This document shows, piece after piece, positions 7,648 to 16,439 of a stretch of 64,000 nt of DNA. The stretch's first letter is position 1, and the number at the start of each line of letters is the position of its first letter. The DNA is from Herbidospora yilanensis. GTDB taxonomy: Bacteria; Actinomycetota; Actinomycetes; Streptosporangiales; Streptosporangiaceae. Below the pieces are notes generated by a model. That model had not been told where the DNA came from, did no database searches, and worked only from the letters and a program-made list of their open reading frames with translations. The stretch is taken from contig NZ_BBXE01000018.1 of NCBI RefSeq assembly GCF_001570565.1, forward strand, positions 150,483 to 214,482. The letters are read 5' to 3'. A program made the position numbers and the translations under genes.

Positions 7648-10162
7648 ATTCTGTGGCGGCGGGGTCACCACCCCGGAGATCTGCGAGCAATCCGGCGAGT
7701 TCGTCCGGCTTCACCATCACCTCACGGGCCTTCGAGCCCTCGCTCGGGCCGACGACGTTGCGCGATTCGAGCAGGTCCATCAGGCGGCCCGCCTTGGCGA
7801 ACCCGACCCGCAGCTTGCGCTGCAGCATCGAGGTCGAGCCGAACTGGGTCGTCACGATCAGCTCGGCGGCCTGGATCAGCAGGTCGAGGTCGTCGCCGAT
7901 CTCCTCGTCGATCTCCTTCTTCGCGGCCGCCTGGGCGGCCACATCGGAGCGGTATTCGACCTGCATCTGGGTCTTGCAGTGGCCGACGACCTCGGCGATC
8001 TCCTTCTCCGACACGAACGCGTTCTGCAGCCGCATCGGCTTGCTGGCGCCCATGGGGAGGAACAGGGCGTCACCCTGGCCCACCAGCTTCTCGGCGCCGG
8101 GCTGGTCGAGGATGACCCGCGAGTCGGCGAGCGAGGAGGTGGCGAACGCCAGCCGCGAGGGCACGTTGGCCTTGATCAGGCCGGTGACGACGTCGACCGA
8201 GGGCCGCTGGGTGGCGATCACGAGGTGGATGCCGGCCGCGCGGGCGAGCTGGGTGATGCGCACGATCGAGTCCTCGACGTCGCGGGGGGCGACCATCATC
8301 AGGTCGGCCAGCTCGTCGACGATCACCAGCAGGTAGGGGTAGGGCTGGTAGACCCGCTCGCTCCCGGGCGGGGCCACGAGGTTGCCGGCCCGGACGGCCT
8401 TGTTGAAGTCGTCGACGTGCCGGAAGCCGCTGGCGGCCAGGTCGTCGTAGCGGCGGTCCATCTCCCCCACGACCCATTCGAGGGCCTCGGCGGCCTTCTT
8501 CGGGTTGGTGATGATCGGGGTGATGAGGTGGGGGATGCCCTCGTACGCGCTGAGCTCGACCCGCTTGGGGTCGACCAGGACCATCCGGACCTCGTCGGGG
8601 GTGGCCCGCATCAGCACCGAGGTGATCAGGCCGTTGATGCAGGTCGACTTGCCCGCGCCGGTGGCGCCCGCGATGAGGATGTGCGGCATCTTGGCCAGGT
8701 TGGCCACGATGGTGCGGCCCTCGACGTCCTTGCCGAGACCGACGATCATCGGGTGGTGGTCGGCCTGGGCCACCTGCGAGCGCAGCACGTCGCCCAGCGA
8801 CACCAGGTCCTTGTCGACGTTGGGGATCTCCACGCCGATCGCCGACTTGCCGGGGATCGGCGACAGGATGCGCACGTCGGCCGACTTGACGGCGTAGGCG
8901 ATGTTCTTGGTGAGCGCGGTGACCTTCTCGACCTTGACCGACGGGCCGAGCTCGATCTCGTAGCGGGTCACGGTCGGGCCGCGGGTGAAGCCGGTGACCT
9001 GGGCGTCGATGGCGAACTGTTCCAGCACGCTGGTCAGCGCGTTGACGACGGTCTTGTTGGCCTTGGTCTCGGCCTTCGGCGCGCTGCCGGGGCGGAGCAT
9101 CTGGGTGTCGGGCAGCGTGTAGGGACCGGCCTGCGGCGAGAGCATGAGCTGCTCGACCTTGCGGGGCGCCGGCGTGGGCTCGGGCGGCGGCGTCTGCTGG
9201 GCCGAGGGCGGCTCGTCGGCCGGAGGCGGCGGCAGCGGCTCGTCGTCGACGAGGCCCGGCACGATCTCCGGCGAGTGGTCGGCCGGCTTCTCCCGCAGGA
9301 TCGGCGTGTCGTAGGGCTTGACGTGCTCCCCGGGCTCGGGGCGCGGCTGCTTCTTCTTCGGCCTCTTCTCGGAGGAGTTCTCGAAGGGCTTCTGGAACAG
9401 CAGCACCTTGATCTCGCCCAGCCGCTCGGGCACCCGGTGGATGGGCGTCGCGGTGACCACCAGCGCGCCGAACCCGGCCAGCATCAGCAGCAGCGGGATC
9501 GTGATGAACGACGGCAGGATGCTGTCGGGCGGCGCGGCCACGATGAAGCCGAGCATGCCCCCGGCGGCCGAGACCTTGTCCATCCCGTCGTCGGAGGTGC
9601 CCGCCGGATAGGGGGTGCCGTGCGCGACGTGCACGATGCCGAGGATGCCGGCCGCCAGCGCGGTGAACCCGATCAGCATGCGGCCCGTCTCGCCGTTCTG
9701 GTCGGGGTGGCGCAGCAGCCGCCAGGCGATCAGGCCCATGATCAGCGGCACCGACCAGAAGAGCGACCCGACCGTGCCGCGCACGACCGCGTCGACCACC
9801 GTGGCCACCGACCCCTTGCTGGTCCGCCACGTCATCGCGGCCAGCACGATCGCGCCCGCCAGCACCGCCAGGCCGAGACCGTCGCGCCGGTGGGCGGGGT
9901 CGAGGTCGCGCGCGCCGTTGCCGATGGCGCGCGCCGCGCCGCCGATCGCGTTGGCGATCAGGGTCCAGACGCCGACGACGAGCTTGCCGATCATCAGGAA
10001 CACCCACGACAGCGGGTCGTTCCCGGTGCCGACGGGCCGCTTGGGCGGCGCCGGCTTCCGGCGGGGCGGTGGCGCCTTCTTCTTGACGGTCGGGCGGGGG
10101 GCGGGACGTGGCGTCTGCCGAGACGTCGGCCGCTTCCCACCGGAGGACGCACGGGTGGCCAT
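7646..10162 (-). CDS. ftsK: DNA translocase FtsK
   Basis: The 838-residue protein has a basic N-terminal tail and about four or five membrane segments (residues about 45-235). A Pro/Glu-rich linker leads to the RecA-like motor with Walker [13 protein letters not shown], Walker [15 protein letters not shown] and the [15 protein letters not shown] motif. A C-terminal gamma winged helix follows ([35 protein letters not shown]), which reads KOPS/FRS-type polar sequences. It pumps chromosome DNA through division septa. The ATG at 10162 begins MATRASSGG; a TTG at 10192 in the same frame is the alternative start and neither has a convincing ribosome site. Confidence 0.93.
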   Translation of the reverse strand: MATRASSGGKRPTSRQTPRPAPRPTVKKKAPPPRRKPAPPKRPVGTGNDPLSWVFLMIGKLVVGVWTLIANAIGGAARAIGNGARDLDPAHRRDGLGLAVLAGAIVLAAMTWRTSKGSVATVVDAVVRGTVGSLFWSVPLIMGLIAWRLLRHPDQNGETGRMLIGFTALAAGILGIVHVAHGTPYPAGTSDDGMDKVSAAGGMLGFIVAAPPDSILPSFITIPLLLMLAGFGALVVTATPIHRVPERLGEIKVLLFQKPFENSSEKRPKKKQPRPEPGEHVKPYDTPILREKPADHSPEIVPGLVDDEPLPPPPADEPPSAQQTPPPEPTPAPRKVEQLMLSPQAGPYTLPDTQMLRPGSAPKAETKANKTVVNALTSVLEQFAIDAQVTGFTRGPTVTRYEIELGPSVKVEKVTALTKNIAYAVKSADVRILSPIPGKSAIGVEIPNVDKDLVSLGDVLRSQVAQADHHPMIVGLGKDVEGRTIVANLAKMPHILIAGATGAGKSTCINGLITSVLMRATPDEVRMVLVDPKRVELSAYEGIPHLITPIITNPKKAAEALEWVVGEMDRRYDDLAASGFRHVDDFNKAVRAGNLVAPPGSERVYQPYPYLLVIVDELADLMMVAPRDVEDSIVRITQLARAAGIHLVIATQRPSVDVVTGLIKANVPSRLAFATSSLADSRVILDQPGAEKLVGQGDALFLPMGASKPMRLQNAFVSEKEIAEVVGHCKTQMQVEYRSDVAAQAAAKKEIDEEIGDDLDLLIQAAELIVTTQFGSTSMLQRKLRVGFAKAGRLMDLLESRNVVGPSEGSKAREVMVKPDELAGLLADLRGGDPAATE

Positions 10163-10340
10163 GATGGTCACGGTATTGCGCAACCCCGACAATGCCCGGG
10201 ATTTCCCTCGCGTGTCGGACGCGCCGTGCCAACGCTCTCGCCGTCGTGGGTTTCACTGCTTTCTTCCGTTTACGGCTTCGCGTGGTCGGCCATACGACCG
10301 GCTTCGGCGTGGTCTTCACACCATGGGCGTCCATAAACGA

Positions 10341-10357
10341 GTTCCATGTGACGGAAC
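10341..10357. promoter_or_regulatory. Predicted IclR operator 1 (symporter promoter)
   Basis: GTTCCATGTGACGGAAC is a perfect 5-bp inverted repeat with a 7-bp spacer. It is one of five related 17-bp sites around the uronate island and lies upstream of the TTGACA at 10371. Confidence 0.65.
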
Positions 10358-10370
10358 GCTATTTCATGTG

Positions 10371-10397
10371 TTGACATGCCGTTCTGTGTAGTGGAAT
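10371..10397 (+). promoter_or_regulatory. Symporter promoter with predicted IclR operator 2
   Basis: A perfect -35 (TTGACA, 10371-10376) is followed by operator 2, GTTCTGTGTAGTGGAAT (10381-10397), which covers the expected -10 region, just before the ATG at 10406. Operator 2 starts exactly 40 bp after operator 1, about four helical turns, so both would lie on the same DNA face. A repressor bound here would block the promoter. No strong -10 hexamer is visible. Confidence 0.6.
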
Positions 10398-10405
10398 CTC
10401 CAGGC

Positions 10406-11890
10406 ATGTCTGCTCTCGATTGGTCGGTCCTGGCCGCCTACTTCGTCGTGATGATCGGCATCGGCGTCTGGTCCAAGGGCCGCGTCCACACCGTCATCGA
10501 CTTCTTCACCGCGCGCGGGCGCATCCCCTGGTGGCTCGCCGGGATCTCGCACCACATGTCCGGCTACAGCGCGATCATGTTCGTCGCCTTCGCGGCGGTG
10601 GCCTACAACTACGGCCTGGCCATGTACGTCTGGTGGGCCCTCACCATCGGCCTCGGCGTCGGCATCGGCGCGTTCGTGTGGGCGGCGCGGTGGAACCGGC
10701 TGCGGGCCGCGCACGGCGTGGCCTCCCCGCTGGAATACCTGGCCCGGCGCTACAACCTGCCGGCCCAGCAGGTGCTCGCCTACAGCGGGGCGCTGCTGAA
10801 GGTGGTCGACATCGCCGCCAAGTGGGTGGCCATCGCGATCCTCCTCAGAGGGTTCGCGGGCATCCCGATCTTCTGGGGCATCCTGGTCACCGGGCTCGTC
10901 ACGATGGTCTACATCACGGCCGGGGGCCTGTGGGCCGACGTGCTGACCGACTTCGGGCAGTTCGTCATCCAGGGCGTGGCCGGGATCGCGATGTTCTTCG
11001 CGGTGCTGAGTCACCTCGACGGGCTGCCCACGTTGTGGACGATGTGGGACCGGCTGCCCGAAGGCCACGGCGACCCGTTCGCGGGGCCGTACACGGTGAC
11101 GTTCTTCCTGGCGCTGCTGTTCATCAAGACCTTCGAGTACAACGGCGGGATGTGGAACCTGGCGCAGCGCTACATGGCCGCGCCGAGCGGCAGCGAGGCG
11201 AAGCGGTCGGCGCTGTTGTCGAGCGTGCTGTGGCTGGTCTGGCCGCTGATCCTGTTCATCCCGATGTTCGCCGCGCCGCTCATCGTGCCGGGCCTGGCCG
11301 ACGCCGAGGAGGCCTACGTGAAGCTGGCGCAGACCCTGCTGCCACAGGGGATCATCGGCCTGGTGCTGGCGGGGTTCTTCTCCCACACGATGGCGATGGT
11401 CTCCTCCGACGCCAACGTGATCTCCTCGGTGATCACCCGCGATATCGCGCCCGTGCTGATGCCCCGGTTACGCCGCCTCGCCGACGCGGCGCAGCTCACC
11501 TTCGCCCGCGTGACGACCTTCGTGTTCGTGCTGATCAGCATGGTCATCGCGATCAGCACCGAGGGCCAGGGGGTGGTCCTGAAGATCGTGGTCGACCTGG
11601 TGGCGGCGACGATGGGCCCGATCTCGATCCCGCTGATGCTCGGCATGCTGCCCTGGTTCCGCCGCAGCGGCCCGCTGGCGGCCATCGTGTCGTGGGCGGC
11701 CGGGTTGTCGGTCTGGGCCTACGTGAAGTGGATCGCCGGCTCGAGCGACCAGGCGGTGGTGGTCGGCGTGCCTCTGGTCACGTCTCTGATCCTGTACGTC
11801 GCCGTCGGCCTCCTGCGGCCCGAGCGCACCCGGGACCGCGACGAGCTGATCGACTCGCTGAACGACGACCACGACCCCGCGCGTACCTGA
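10406..11890 (+). CDS. Sodium:solute symporter (SSS family), predicted uronate/sugar importer
   Basis: The 494-residue protein has about 13 hydrophobic segments from residue 5 on, in the layout of the sodium:solute symporter family (VVMIGIGVWSKGRVHTVIDF, SHHMSGYSAIMF, NLAQRYMAA). It has no ATPase partner. Substrate is inferred from context only. It is the first gene of the uronate island and carries two copies of the operator also found before kdgK and kduI, which suggests a hexuronate or unsaturated uronate monomer. The ATG at 10406 was chosen because the promoter overlaps the earlier in-frame ATG at 10376. Confidence 0.8.
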   Translation: MSALDWSVLAAYFVVMIGIGVWSKGRVHTVIDFFTARGRIPWWLAGISHHMSGYSAIMFVAFAAVAYNYGLAMYVWWALTIGLGVGIGAFVWAARWNRLRAAHGVASPLEYLARRYNLPAQQVLAYSGALLKVVDIAAKWVAIAILLRGFAGIPIFWGILVTGLVTMVYITAGGLWADVLTDFGQFVIQGVAGIAMFFAVLSHLDGLPTLWTMWDRLPEGHGDPFAGPYTVTFFLALLFIKTFEYNGGMWNLAQRYMAAPSGSEAKRSALLSSVLWLVWPLILFIPMFAAPLIVPGLADAEEAYVKLAQTLLPQGIIGLVLAGFFSHTMAMVSSDANVISSVITRDIAPVLMPRLRRLADAAQLTFARVTTFVFVLISMVIAISTEGQGVVLKIVVDLVAATMGPISIPLMLGMLPWFRRSGPLAAIVSWAAGLSVWAYVKWIAGSSDQAVVVGVPLVTSLILYVAVGLLRPERTRDRDELIDSLNDDHDPART

Positions 11891-11894
11891 GGGA

Positions 11895-11924
11895 GAAGGC
11901 CCCCATGGCGCGGTGGGGGCCTTC
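11895..11924. terminator. Bidirectional hairpin between symporter and tautomerase genes
   Basis: GAAGGCCCCCA pairs perfectly with TGGGGGCCTTC over 11 bp with an 8-base loop. It lies between the convergent stops of the symporter (11890) and the tautomerase (11932), so it can end transcription from both sides. There is no long T run, as is usual in high-GC actinobacteria. Confidence 0.75.
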
Positions 11925-11931
11925 GGGGCTT

Positions 11932-12117
11932 CTAGCGGTCGGACTCCAGGACGCCGCCGTTGGCGACGTCGGACTTCTCGATCTCCCAGTACACGATGCG
12001 CACCGCCTCGGGGCGGGCCTTCAGGATGTCGACCGCCGCCTCGGTGACGGCGGCGACGAAGTCCCTGCGCTGGTCCATGGTTCGGCCGGACAGCAGTTCC
12101 ACGGTGATGTTGGGCAT
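11932..12117 (-). CDS. 4-oxalocrotonate tautomerase family protein
   Basis: The 61-residue protein begins MPNITVELLSGRTMDQRR. After removal of Met, proline 1 is the catalytic base of this family, and RIVYWEIEKSDVANGG carries the second half of the fold. The start at 12117 has a GGGAGGA ribosome site. The in-frame ATG farther upstream (12153) would lie next to the operator and adds no family residues. It is divergent from kdgK with a shared 70-bp promoter region containing the predicted IclR operator 3. A role in tautomerising an unsaturated or keto-deoxy uronate is an inference from this position; no such activity is established for it. Confidence 0.85.
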   Translation of the reverse strand: MPNITVELLSGRTMDQRRDFVAAVTEAAVDILKARPEAVRIVYWEIEKSDVANGGVLESDR

Positions 12118-12153
12118 GACGTCCTCCCTAGGCGTTGCGTAAAATAAGACCAT

Positions 12154-12170
12154 ATTCCACTACATGGAAC
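12154..12170. promoter_or_regulatory. Predicted IclR operator 3 (tautomerase/kdgK)
   Basis: ATTCCACTACATGGAAC lies between the divergent tautomerase and kdgK genes. Its reverse complement, GTTCCATGTAGTGGAAT, differs from operator 2 at only two positions. Confidence 0.65.
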
Positions 12171-12187
12171 AACAGAAGAAGGTGCAC

Positions 12188-13117
12188 ATGGATGTGGTCG
12201 TGGCAGGCGAACCGCTGGTCGAATTCTCCGCCGACCACCCGCTGACCGAGGCCGAGACCTTCCGTCTGTCCTTCTCCGGCGACGCCCTGAACGTGGCCGT
12301 GGCCGCGGCCGCCGCCGGGGCCCGCACCGCCCTCGTGGCCCGGCTGGGCGCCGACGAGTTCGGCGAGCGACTGATCCGGTTCGCCGCCGGCCACGGCGTC
12401 GACACCCGCTGGCTGACCCCGGGCCCCGGCCCCACGGGCGCCTACGTGGTGGGCGCCGACCCGTCGGGCGAACGCGCCTTCGCCTACCTGCGGCAGGGGT
12501 CGGCGGCGTCCCGCCTGACCTCCGCCGACCTGATGGACTCCCCCGCGGCCCTGGCCCGCGTGCTGGTGCTGAGCGGCATCACTGCGGCGTTGTCGGCCAC
12601 CTGCGAGAAGGCGGTCAGATCCGCCTCGGAGAACGCGACCGGCCGGGTCGTCTACGACGCGAACTTCCGGGCCCGCCTGACCGCCCCGGAAGCCGCCGCC
12701 GCGACCCTGCGCGCCGTCGCCCCCCACACGGCGATCGTGAAACTCTCAGCCCCCGCCGACAGCATCGCCCTCGTGGGCACCGCCGATCCGGTCGAGACGG
12801 CGCACCGCGTCCGCGGTCTGGGGGCCCCGTCGGTGGCCGTGACCCTCGGGGCCGAGGGGGTGCTGCTGGCCGAGGGCGAGGTTCTGCACGAGATCCCGGC
12901 GGTGCCCGCGCGGCTGGTCGTCGACCAGACGGGGGCGGGCGACAACTTCACCGGGGCGATGGCGGCCTGGCTGGCCCGGGGCGCCTCCCTGCCGGACGCG
13001 GTGAGGGCCGGCGCCGCGGCGGCGTCGCTTTCCCTCGCGGGTCGCGGCGGAACGGGCCGGGTGGCGGCCGCGGCGGAGATCGAAGAGCTGCTGGGCGACC
13101 CGGTCAGCGGCGGGTGA
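12188..13117 (+). CDS. kdgK: 2-keto-3-deoxygluconate kinase (PfkB family)
   Basis: The 309-residue PfkB/ribokinase-type protein has the N-terminal glycine signature region (VVVAGEPLVEFSA, LSFSGDALNVAVAAAAAGA) and the C-terminal PfkB signature DQTGAGDNFTGAMAAWLA with the catalytic aspartate. It phosphorylates 2-keto-3-deoxygluconate to KDPG. The KDG assignment rests on kduI and kduD next door and on the shared operator. The ATG at 12188 has AAGAAGG five bases upstream; the ATG at 12164 lies inside operator 3 and is not favoured. No KDPG aldolase gene is in the window. The 3' end overlaps the convergent iclR gene by 14 bases. Confidence 0.85.
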   Translation: MDVVVAGEPLVEFSADHPLTEAETFRLSFSGDALNVAVAAAAAGARTALVARLGADEFGERLIRFAAGHGVDTRWLTPGPGPTGAYVVGADPSGERAFAYLRQGSAASRLTSADLMDSPAALARVLVLSGITAALSATCEKAVRSASENATGRVVYDANFRARLTAPEAAAATLRAVAPHTAIVKLSAPADSIALVGTADPVETAHRVRGLGAPSVAVTLGAEGVLLAEGEVLHEIPAVPARLVVDQTGAGDNFTGAMAAWLARGASLPDAVRAGAAAASLSLAGRGGTGRVAAAAEIEELLGDPVSGG

Positions 13118-13868
13118 GCGTCGTCGGGGCGCCCAGGGCCAGGGAGACCTCGCGGGCCGCCGACACGATCTCGGGGGCCAGTTCCGTCAGCGCCTCGGGT
13201 TCGAGGTCCATCGCCAGCGTCGAGATGGAGATGCCGCCGAGCACCTGGCCGGTGTGGTCGAAGACGGCCGCGCCGACGCAGCGGATGCCGGGCACGTTCT
13301 CCTCGTCGTCGACGGCGTAGCCCGCCGCGCGCACGCCGACCAGGTGGGTGAGCAGTTCCTCTTCACCGGTGAGGGTGTTGGGGGTCAGCTTGACCGGCTG
13401 GGTGCGGGCGACGATGGCGCGGACCTCGTCGTCGTCGAGCTGGGCCAGCACCGCCTTGCCGATGGCCGTCGAGTGGAGGCGCAGGCTCATGCCGACGCGC
13501 GAGGGCATCTGGTAGGGGCGGCGGCCCTCCAGCTTCTCGACGTAGACGGCCTCGTCGCCGCTGCGGATGGCGAAGTGGGTGGTGAAGCCGGTGCGTTCGT
13601 GGAGGGCGCGCAGGGCCACGGCGGCCTGGCGGGCCGGGTCGAAGCGGCTCATCACGCGCCCGGCCAGGGTGAGGATGCGGGGGCCCGGTTCATAGCCGCC
13701 GTTGCCGTCGGTTCTGGCGAAGCCCCACTCCACCAGGGACTGCAGGATGCGGTGCACCGTCGACTTCGAGACGCCCGTGGCGGCCGCGATGTCGGTGATC
13801 CGGTGATGTTCGGCGATCGCTTCGAGGACCGTGAGCGCCTTGTCGATGGAACTGCCTTCCCTGACCAC
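13104..13868 (-). CDS. IclR-family regulator of the uronate genes (predicted KdgR-like)
   Basis: The 254-residue protein has an IclR winged helix at residues about 5-75 (ALTVLEAIAEHHRITDIAAA, VSKSTVHRILQSLVEWGF) and a GAF-like effector domain ending GISISTLAMDL. IclR proteins of this type sense KDG or related acids. It is the last gene of the kduI-kduD-iclR group, whose promoter carries operator 4, so it should control its own expression. The GTG start at 13868 lacks a strong ribosome site, and it probably relies on translation from kduD 12 bases upstream. Confidence 0.88.
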   Translation of the reverse strand: MVREGSSIDKALTVLEAIAEHHRITDIAAATGVSKSTVHRILQSLVEWGFARTDGNGGYEPGPRILTLAGRVMSRFDPARQAAVALRALHERTGFTTHFAIRSGDEAVYVEKLEGRRPYQMPSRVGMSLRLHSTAIGKAVLAQLDDDEVRAIVARTQPVKLTPNTLTGEEELLTHLVGVRAAGYAVDDEENVPGIRCVGAAVFDHTGQVLGGISISTLAMDLEPEALTELAPEIVSAAREVSLALGAPTTLTRR

Positions 13869-13880
13869 GCCCCGAGCCTA

Positions 13881-14633
13881 CTAGCGGGCCAGCCAGCCGC
13901 CGTCCACGGCCAGAACATGACCGTTGACGTAATCCGACGCCGGGCCGGCCAGGAAGACGGCGGCCCCGGCGACGTCCTCGGGGGTGCCCCACCGCCCGGC
14001 CGGGATGCGCGCCCTGATCGCGGCCTCGCGCGCGGGGTCGGCCCGGAGGGCGGCGGTGTTGGCGGTGGCGACGTAACCGGGAGCGATGGCGTTGACCTGG
14101 ACGCCGGCCGCCGCCCATTCGCAGGCCAGGGCCTTGGTCAGCCCGGCGACGCCGTGCTTGGCCGCGGTGTAGCCGGGGACGGTGACGCCGCCCTGGAACG
14201 ACAACATCGACGCGAGCATGACGATCTTGCCGCCGCGCCGGTCCAGCATGGGGCCCCCGAAGGCCTGGCACAGGAGGAAGACCGCGTCGAGGTTCACGCC
14301 GAGCACCTCCCGCCAGTCGCGGTAGGCGTGCCCGGCGGCGGGGGCACGCCGGATGACGCCGGCGTTGTTGACCAGGACGTCCACCCTCGTGGAGCCGAGC
14401 AGCTCGGCGGCGGCCCCCGGGATCGCCTCCGGCGCGGACAGGTCGAGCACCCAGCGCCGGGCCGTCCGGCCGAGCGCCGCGACCTCGGCCGCCACCTCGT
14501 CGAGGTCGTCGCGGTGGCCGTGCAGGACGAGGTCGGCCCCGGCGCGGGCCAGTCCGACGGCGACGGCCCGGCCGATGCCGGTCCGCGCCCCGGTGACCAG
14601 GGCGGTCCTGCCCTCCAGGGAGAAGGGGTTCAA
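13881..14633 (-). CDS. kduD: 2-deoxy-D-gluconate / 2-keto-3-deoxygluconate 5-dehydrogenase (SDR)
   Basis: The 250-residue short-chain dehydrogenase has the NAD(P) loop TGARTGIG, the NNAG motif, the catalytic YTAAK and a C-terminal DYVNGHVLAVDGGW. KduD reduces 2,5-diketo-3-deoxygluconate to 2-keto-3-deoxygluconate, the step after KduI. The family is broad, and the name rests on tight coupling to kduI. The start is a TTG at 14633 that overlaps the kduI stop (TTGA), and this gives the normal KduD length. The longer open frame to 14945 is only overlap with kduI. Confidence 0.85.
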   Translation of the reverse strand: MNPFSLEGRTALVTGARTGIGRAVAVGLARAGADLVLHGHRDDLDEVAAEVAALGRTARRWVLDLSAPEAIPGAAAELLGSTRVDVLVNNAGVIRRAPAAGHAYRDWREVLGVNLDAVFLLCQAFGGPMLDRRGGKIVMLASMLSFQGGVTVPGYTAAKHGVAGLTKALACEWAAAGVQVNAIAPGYVATANTAALRADPAREAAIRARIPAGRWGTPEDVAGAAVFLAGPASDYVNGHVLAVDGGWLAR

Positions 14634-15436
14634 CGCAGGTCGCCGATCGCCACCGGCACCATGTCCTGGTAGTCCTGGTTCTCGCCGCCCATGGCCCACA
14701 CGAAGGCGTAGCTGCGGGTGCCGAACCCGCAGTGGACCGACCACGGCGGCGAGACGACCGCCTCGCGGTCGGCCACCACCAGATGGCGCGTCTGCGACGG
14801 TTCGCCCATCAGGTGGACGACGCGGTCGTCGGGGCCGAGGTCGAAGTAGAGGTAGGCCTCGGTGCGGCGGTGGTGGGTGTGGCAGGGCATGGTGTTCCAC
14901 ATGCTGCCGGGGGCCAGCACCGTCACTCCGAGCACGAGCTGGCAACTCCGGATGCCGGCCTCGTGGATGTGCTTGTGGACGACCCGCTCGTTGGCGCCCT
15001 CCGGGCCGCCGAGGGCGACCTGCTCGGGGTCCTTCGAGAGGGCGGTCGGGTGGCTCGTGTGGGCGGTCGTGGAGACCAGGTAGTAGGCGCCGCCCTCGAA
15101 CGTCACGTCGAGAGCGCCTCGGCCGACATAGAGGACGTCCCGGGTGCCCAGCTCGAACACCGAACCGTCGACCGTCACCATGCCGGGCCGGCCGACGTTG
15201 ACCACGCCCAGCTCACGGCGTTCGAGGAAGGTCGCGGAACCCAGCGCCGACGGGTTCGGCAACGCCAGGGGCCCGGCGGCCGGGAGCACGCCGCCGAGCA
15301 CGAGCCGGTCCTCGTGGGAGTAGAGCAGCCGGACCTCTCCCGGCCGGAACAGCCCGCCGGCCAGGAACCGCGCCCGGAGCTGCTCGTTCGTCATGCCGGG
15401 GATCTGGTCGGGTGCGGTGGCGTGCCGGACGTCCAT
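14630..15436 (-). CDS. kduI: 5-keto-4-deoxyuronate isomerase
   Basis: The 268-residue cupin isomerase converts 5-keto-4-deoxyuronate from pectate lyase products to 2,5-diketo-3-deoxygluconate. Family landmarks seen are NEQLRARFLAGGLFRPGEV, the zinc site in MWNTMPCHTHHRRTEAYLYF (two His, Glu) and the later SVHCGFGT histidine, plus the terminal WAMGGENQDYQDM. The ATG at 15436 has a GGGAGGG ribosome site. Operator 4 lies about 30-46 bases upstream. It is followed with overlap by kduD. Confidence 0.95.
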   Translation of the reverse strand: MDVRHATAPDQIPGMTNEQLRARFLAGGLFRPGEVRLLYSHEDRLVLGGVLPAAGPLALPNPSALGSATFLERRELGVVNVGRPGMVTVDGSVFELGTRDVLYVGRGALDVTFEGGAYYLVSTTAHTSHPTALSKDPEQVALGGPEGANERVVHKHIHEAGIRSCQLVLGVTVLAPGSMWNTMPCHTHHRRTEAYLYFDLGPDDRVVHLMGEPSQTRHLVVADREAVVSPPWSVHCGFGTRSYAFVWAMGGENQDYQDMVPVAIGDLR

Positions 15437-15465
15437 CTCTCAACCCTCCCATAAGACGGAACTGC

Positions 15466-15482
15466 GTACCGCTACATAGAAC
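15466..15482. promoter_or_regulatory. Predicted IclR operator 4 (kduI-kduD-iclR)
   Basis: GTACCGCTACATAGAAC (reverse complement GTTCTATGTAGCGGTAC) matches operator 3 at 13 of 17 positions. It lies between the galM stop and the kduI start, so kduI can be transcribed separately from lacI-galM. Confidence 0.6.
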
Positions 15483-15485
15483 AGT

Positions 15486-16439
15486 CTAACGCATGGGGAA
15501 ACGATACTCCGTCCACGACCGGAACTCCTCGCCCGGCCGGAGCACGACCGGCGGGAAGCCCGGCTGGTTCGGCGAGTCGGGGAAGTGCTGGGTCTCCAGG
15601 CAGAGCCCGGCGTGGGGGCCGTAGGGGGTGAGCTCGGGGGAGAGCATGCCGCCGGCGTAGAACTGCACGCCCGGCTGGTCGGTGGCCACCTCCATCACCC
15701 GGTCGCCGCACTCGACCCGCATCAGCCCGCCGGGGTTGAGCACGTAGTTGTGGTCGTACGCGCCCCCCATCCGCGCGCCGACCGCCACGGGTGAGCGGAA
15801 GTCGAACGGGGTGCCCTCGACCGGGGCCAGCTCCCCCGTGGGGATCTTGTGCTCGTCGACCGGGGTGTAGGCGTCGGCGTCGATCGTCACCACGTGGCCG
15901 AGCACGTCGCCGCCCCCGGCCAGGTTGAAGTAGCTGTGGTTGGTCAGGTTGAGCACGGTCGGGGCGTCGGTGACGGCGGCGTAGTCGATGCGGAGGGCGC
16001 GGGCGGCCGGGGTGGCGGCCAGGGTGTAGGTGACCGCGACCGACAGGGTGCCGGGATAGCCCTCCTCGCCGTCGGGGCTGACGCGGCGCAGGGTGATCGA
16101 GCCGGGCGACGGCTCGGCCGACCAGACCCGTTTGTCGAACCCGCGCACGCCCCCGTGCAGGGCGGCCGTGCCGTTGTTGCGCGCCAGCCGGTAGGTCGTG
16201 CCGTCGAGGTCGAAGCAGCCGCCGGCGATGCGGTTGCCGTAGCGGCCGACGACCGCGCCGAAGTAGCGGCTGCGGGTCAGGTAGTCGCCGAGGGTGTCGC
16301 AGCCCAGCACGACGTCGACGCCGTCGACCTCCAGCGACTGGATCACGCAGCCGTAGGTGAGGACCGCGGCGGTCAGCCCGCCGCCGGTCAGGACATGCCG
16401 TTCGACCTTCTCGCCGTCAGGGGTCTGCCCGAAGTTCAT
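15486..16439 (-). CDS. Aldose 1-epimerase (galactose mutarotase type)
   Basis: The 317-residue enzyme interconverts alpha and beta anomers of aldoses. It has the GalM motifs GRYGNRIAGG, LHGGVRGFDKRVW, the catalytic histidine in NLTNHSYFNLAG and the glutamate in CLETQHFPDSPNQPGFP. Its ATG lies 23 bases inside the end of lacI, so the two are one transcript. In this setting it probably acts on sugars released from pectin side chains (galactose or arabinose), though uronate anomers are also possible. Confidence 0.88.
   Translation of the reverse strand: MNFGQTPDGEKVERHVLTGGGLTAAVLTYGCVIQSLEVDGVDVVLGCDTLGDYLTRSRYFGAVVGRYGNRIAGGCFDLDGTTYRLARNNGTAALHGGVRGFDKRVWSAEPSPGSITLRRVSPDGEEGYPGTLSVAVTYTLAATPAARALRIDYAAVTDAPTVLNLTNHSYFNLAGGGDVLGHVVTIDADAYTPVDEHKIPTGELAPVEGTPFDFRSPVAVGARMGGAYDHNYVLNPGGLMRVECGDRVMEVATDQPGVQFYAGGMLSPELTPYGPHAGLCLETQHFPDSPNQPGFPPVVLRPGEEFRSWTEYRFPMR

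Noticed and set aside
7619..10336. 905-codon open frame on the plus strand
   Set aside because: It is the shadow of ftsK, with Asp/His/Gly-rich translation and no domain.
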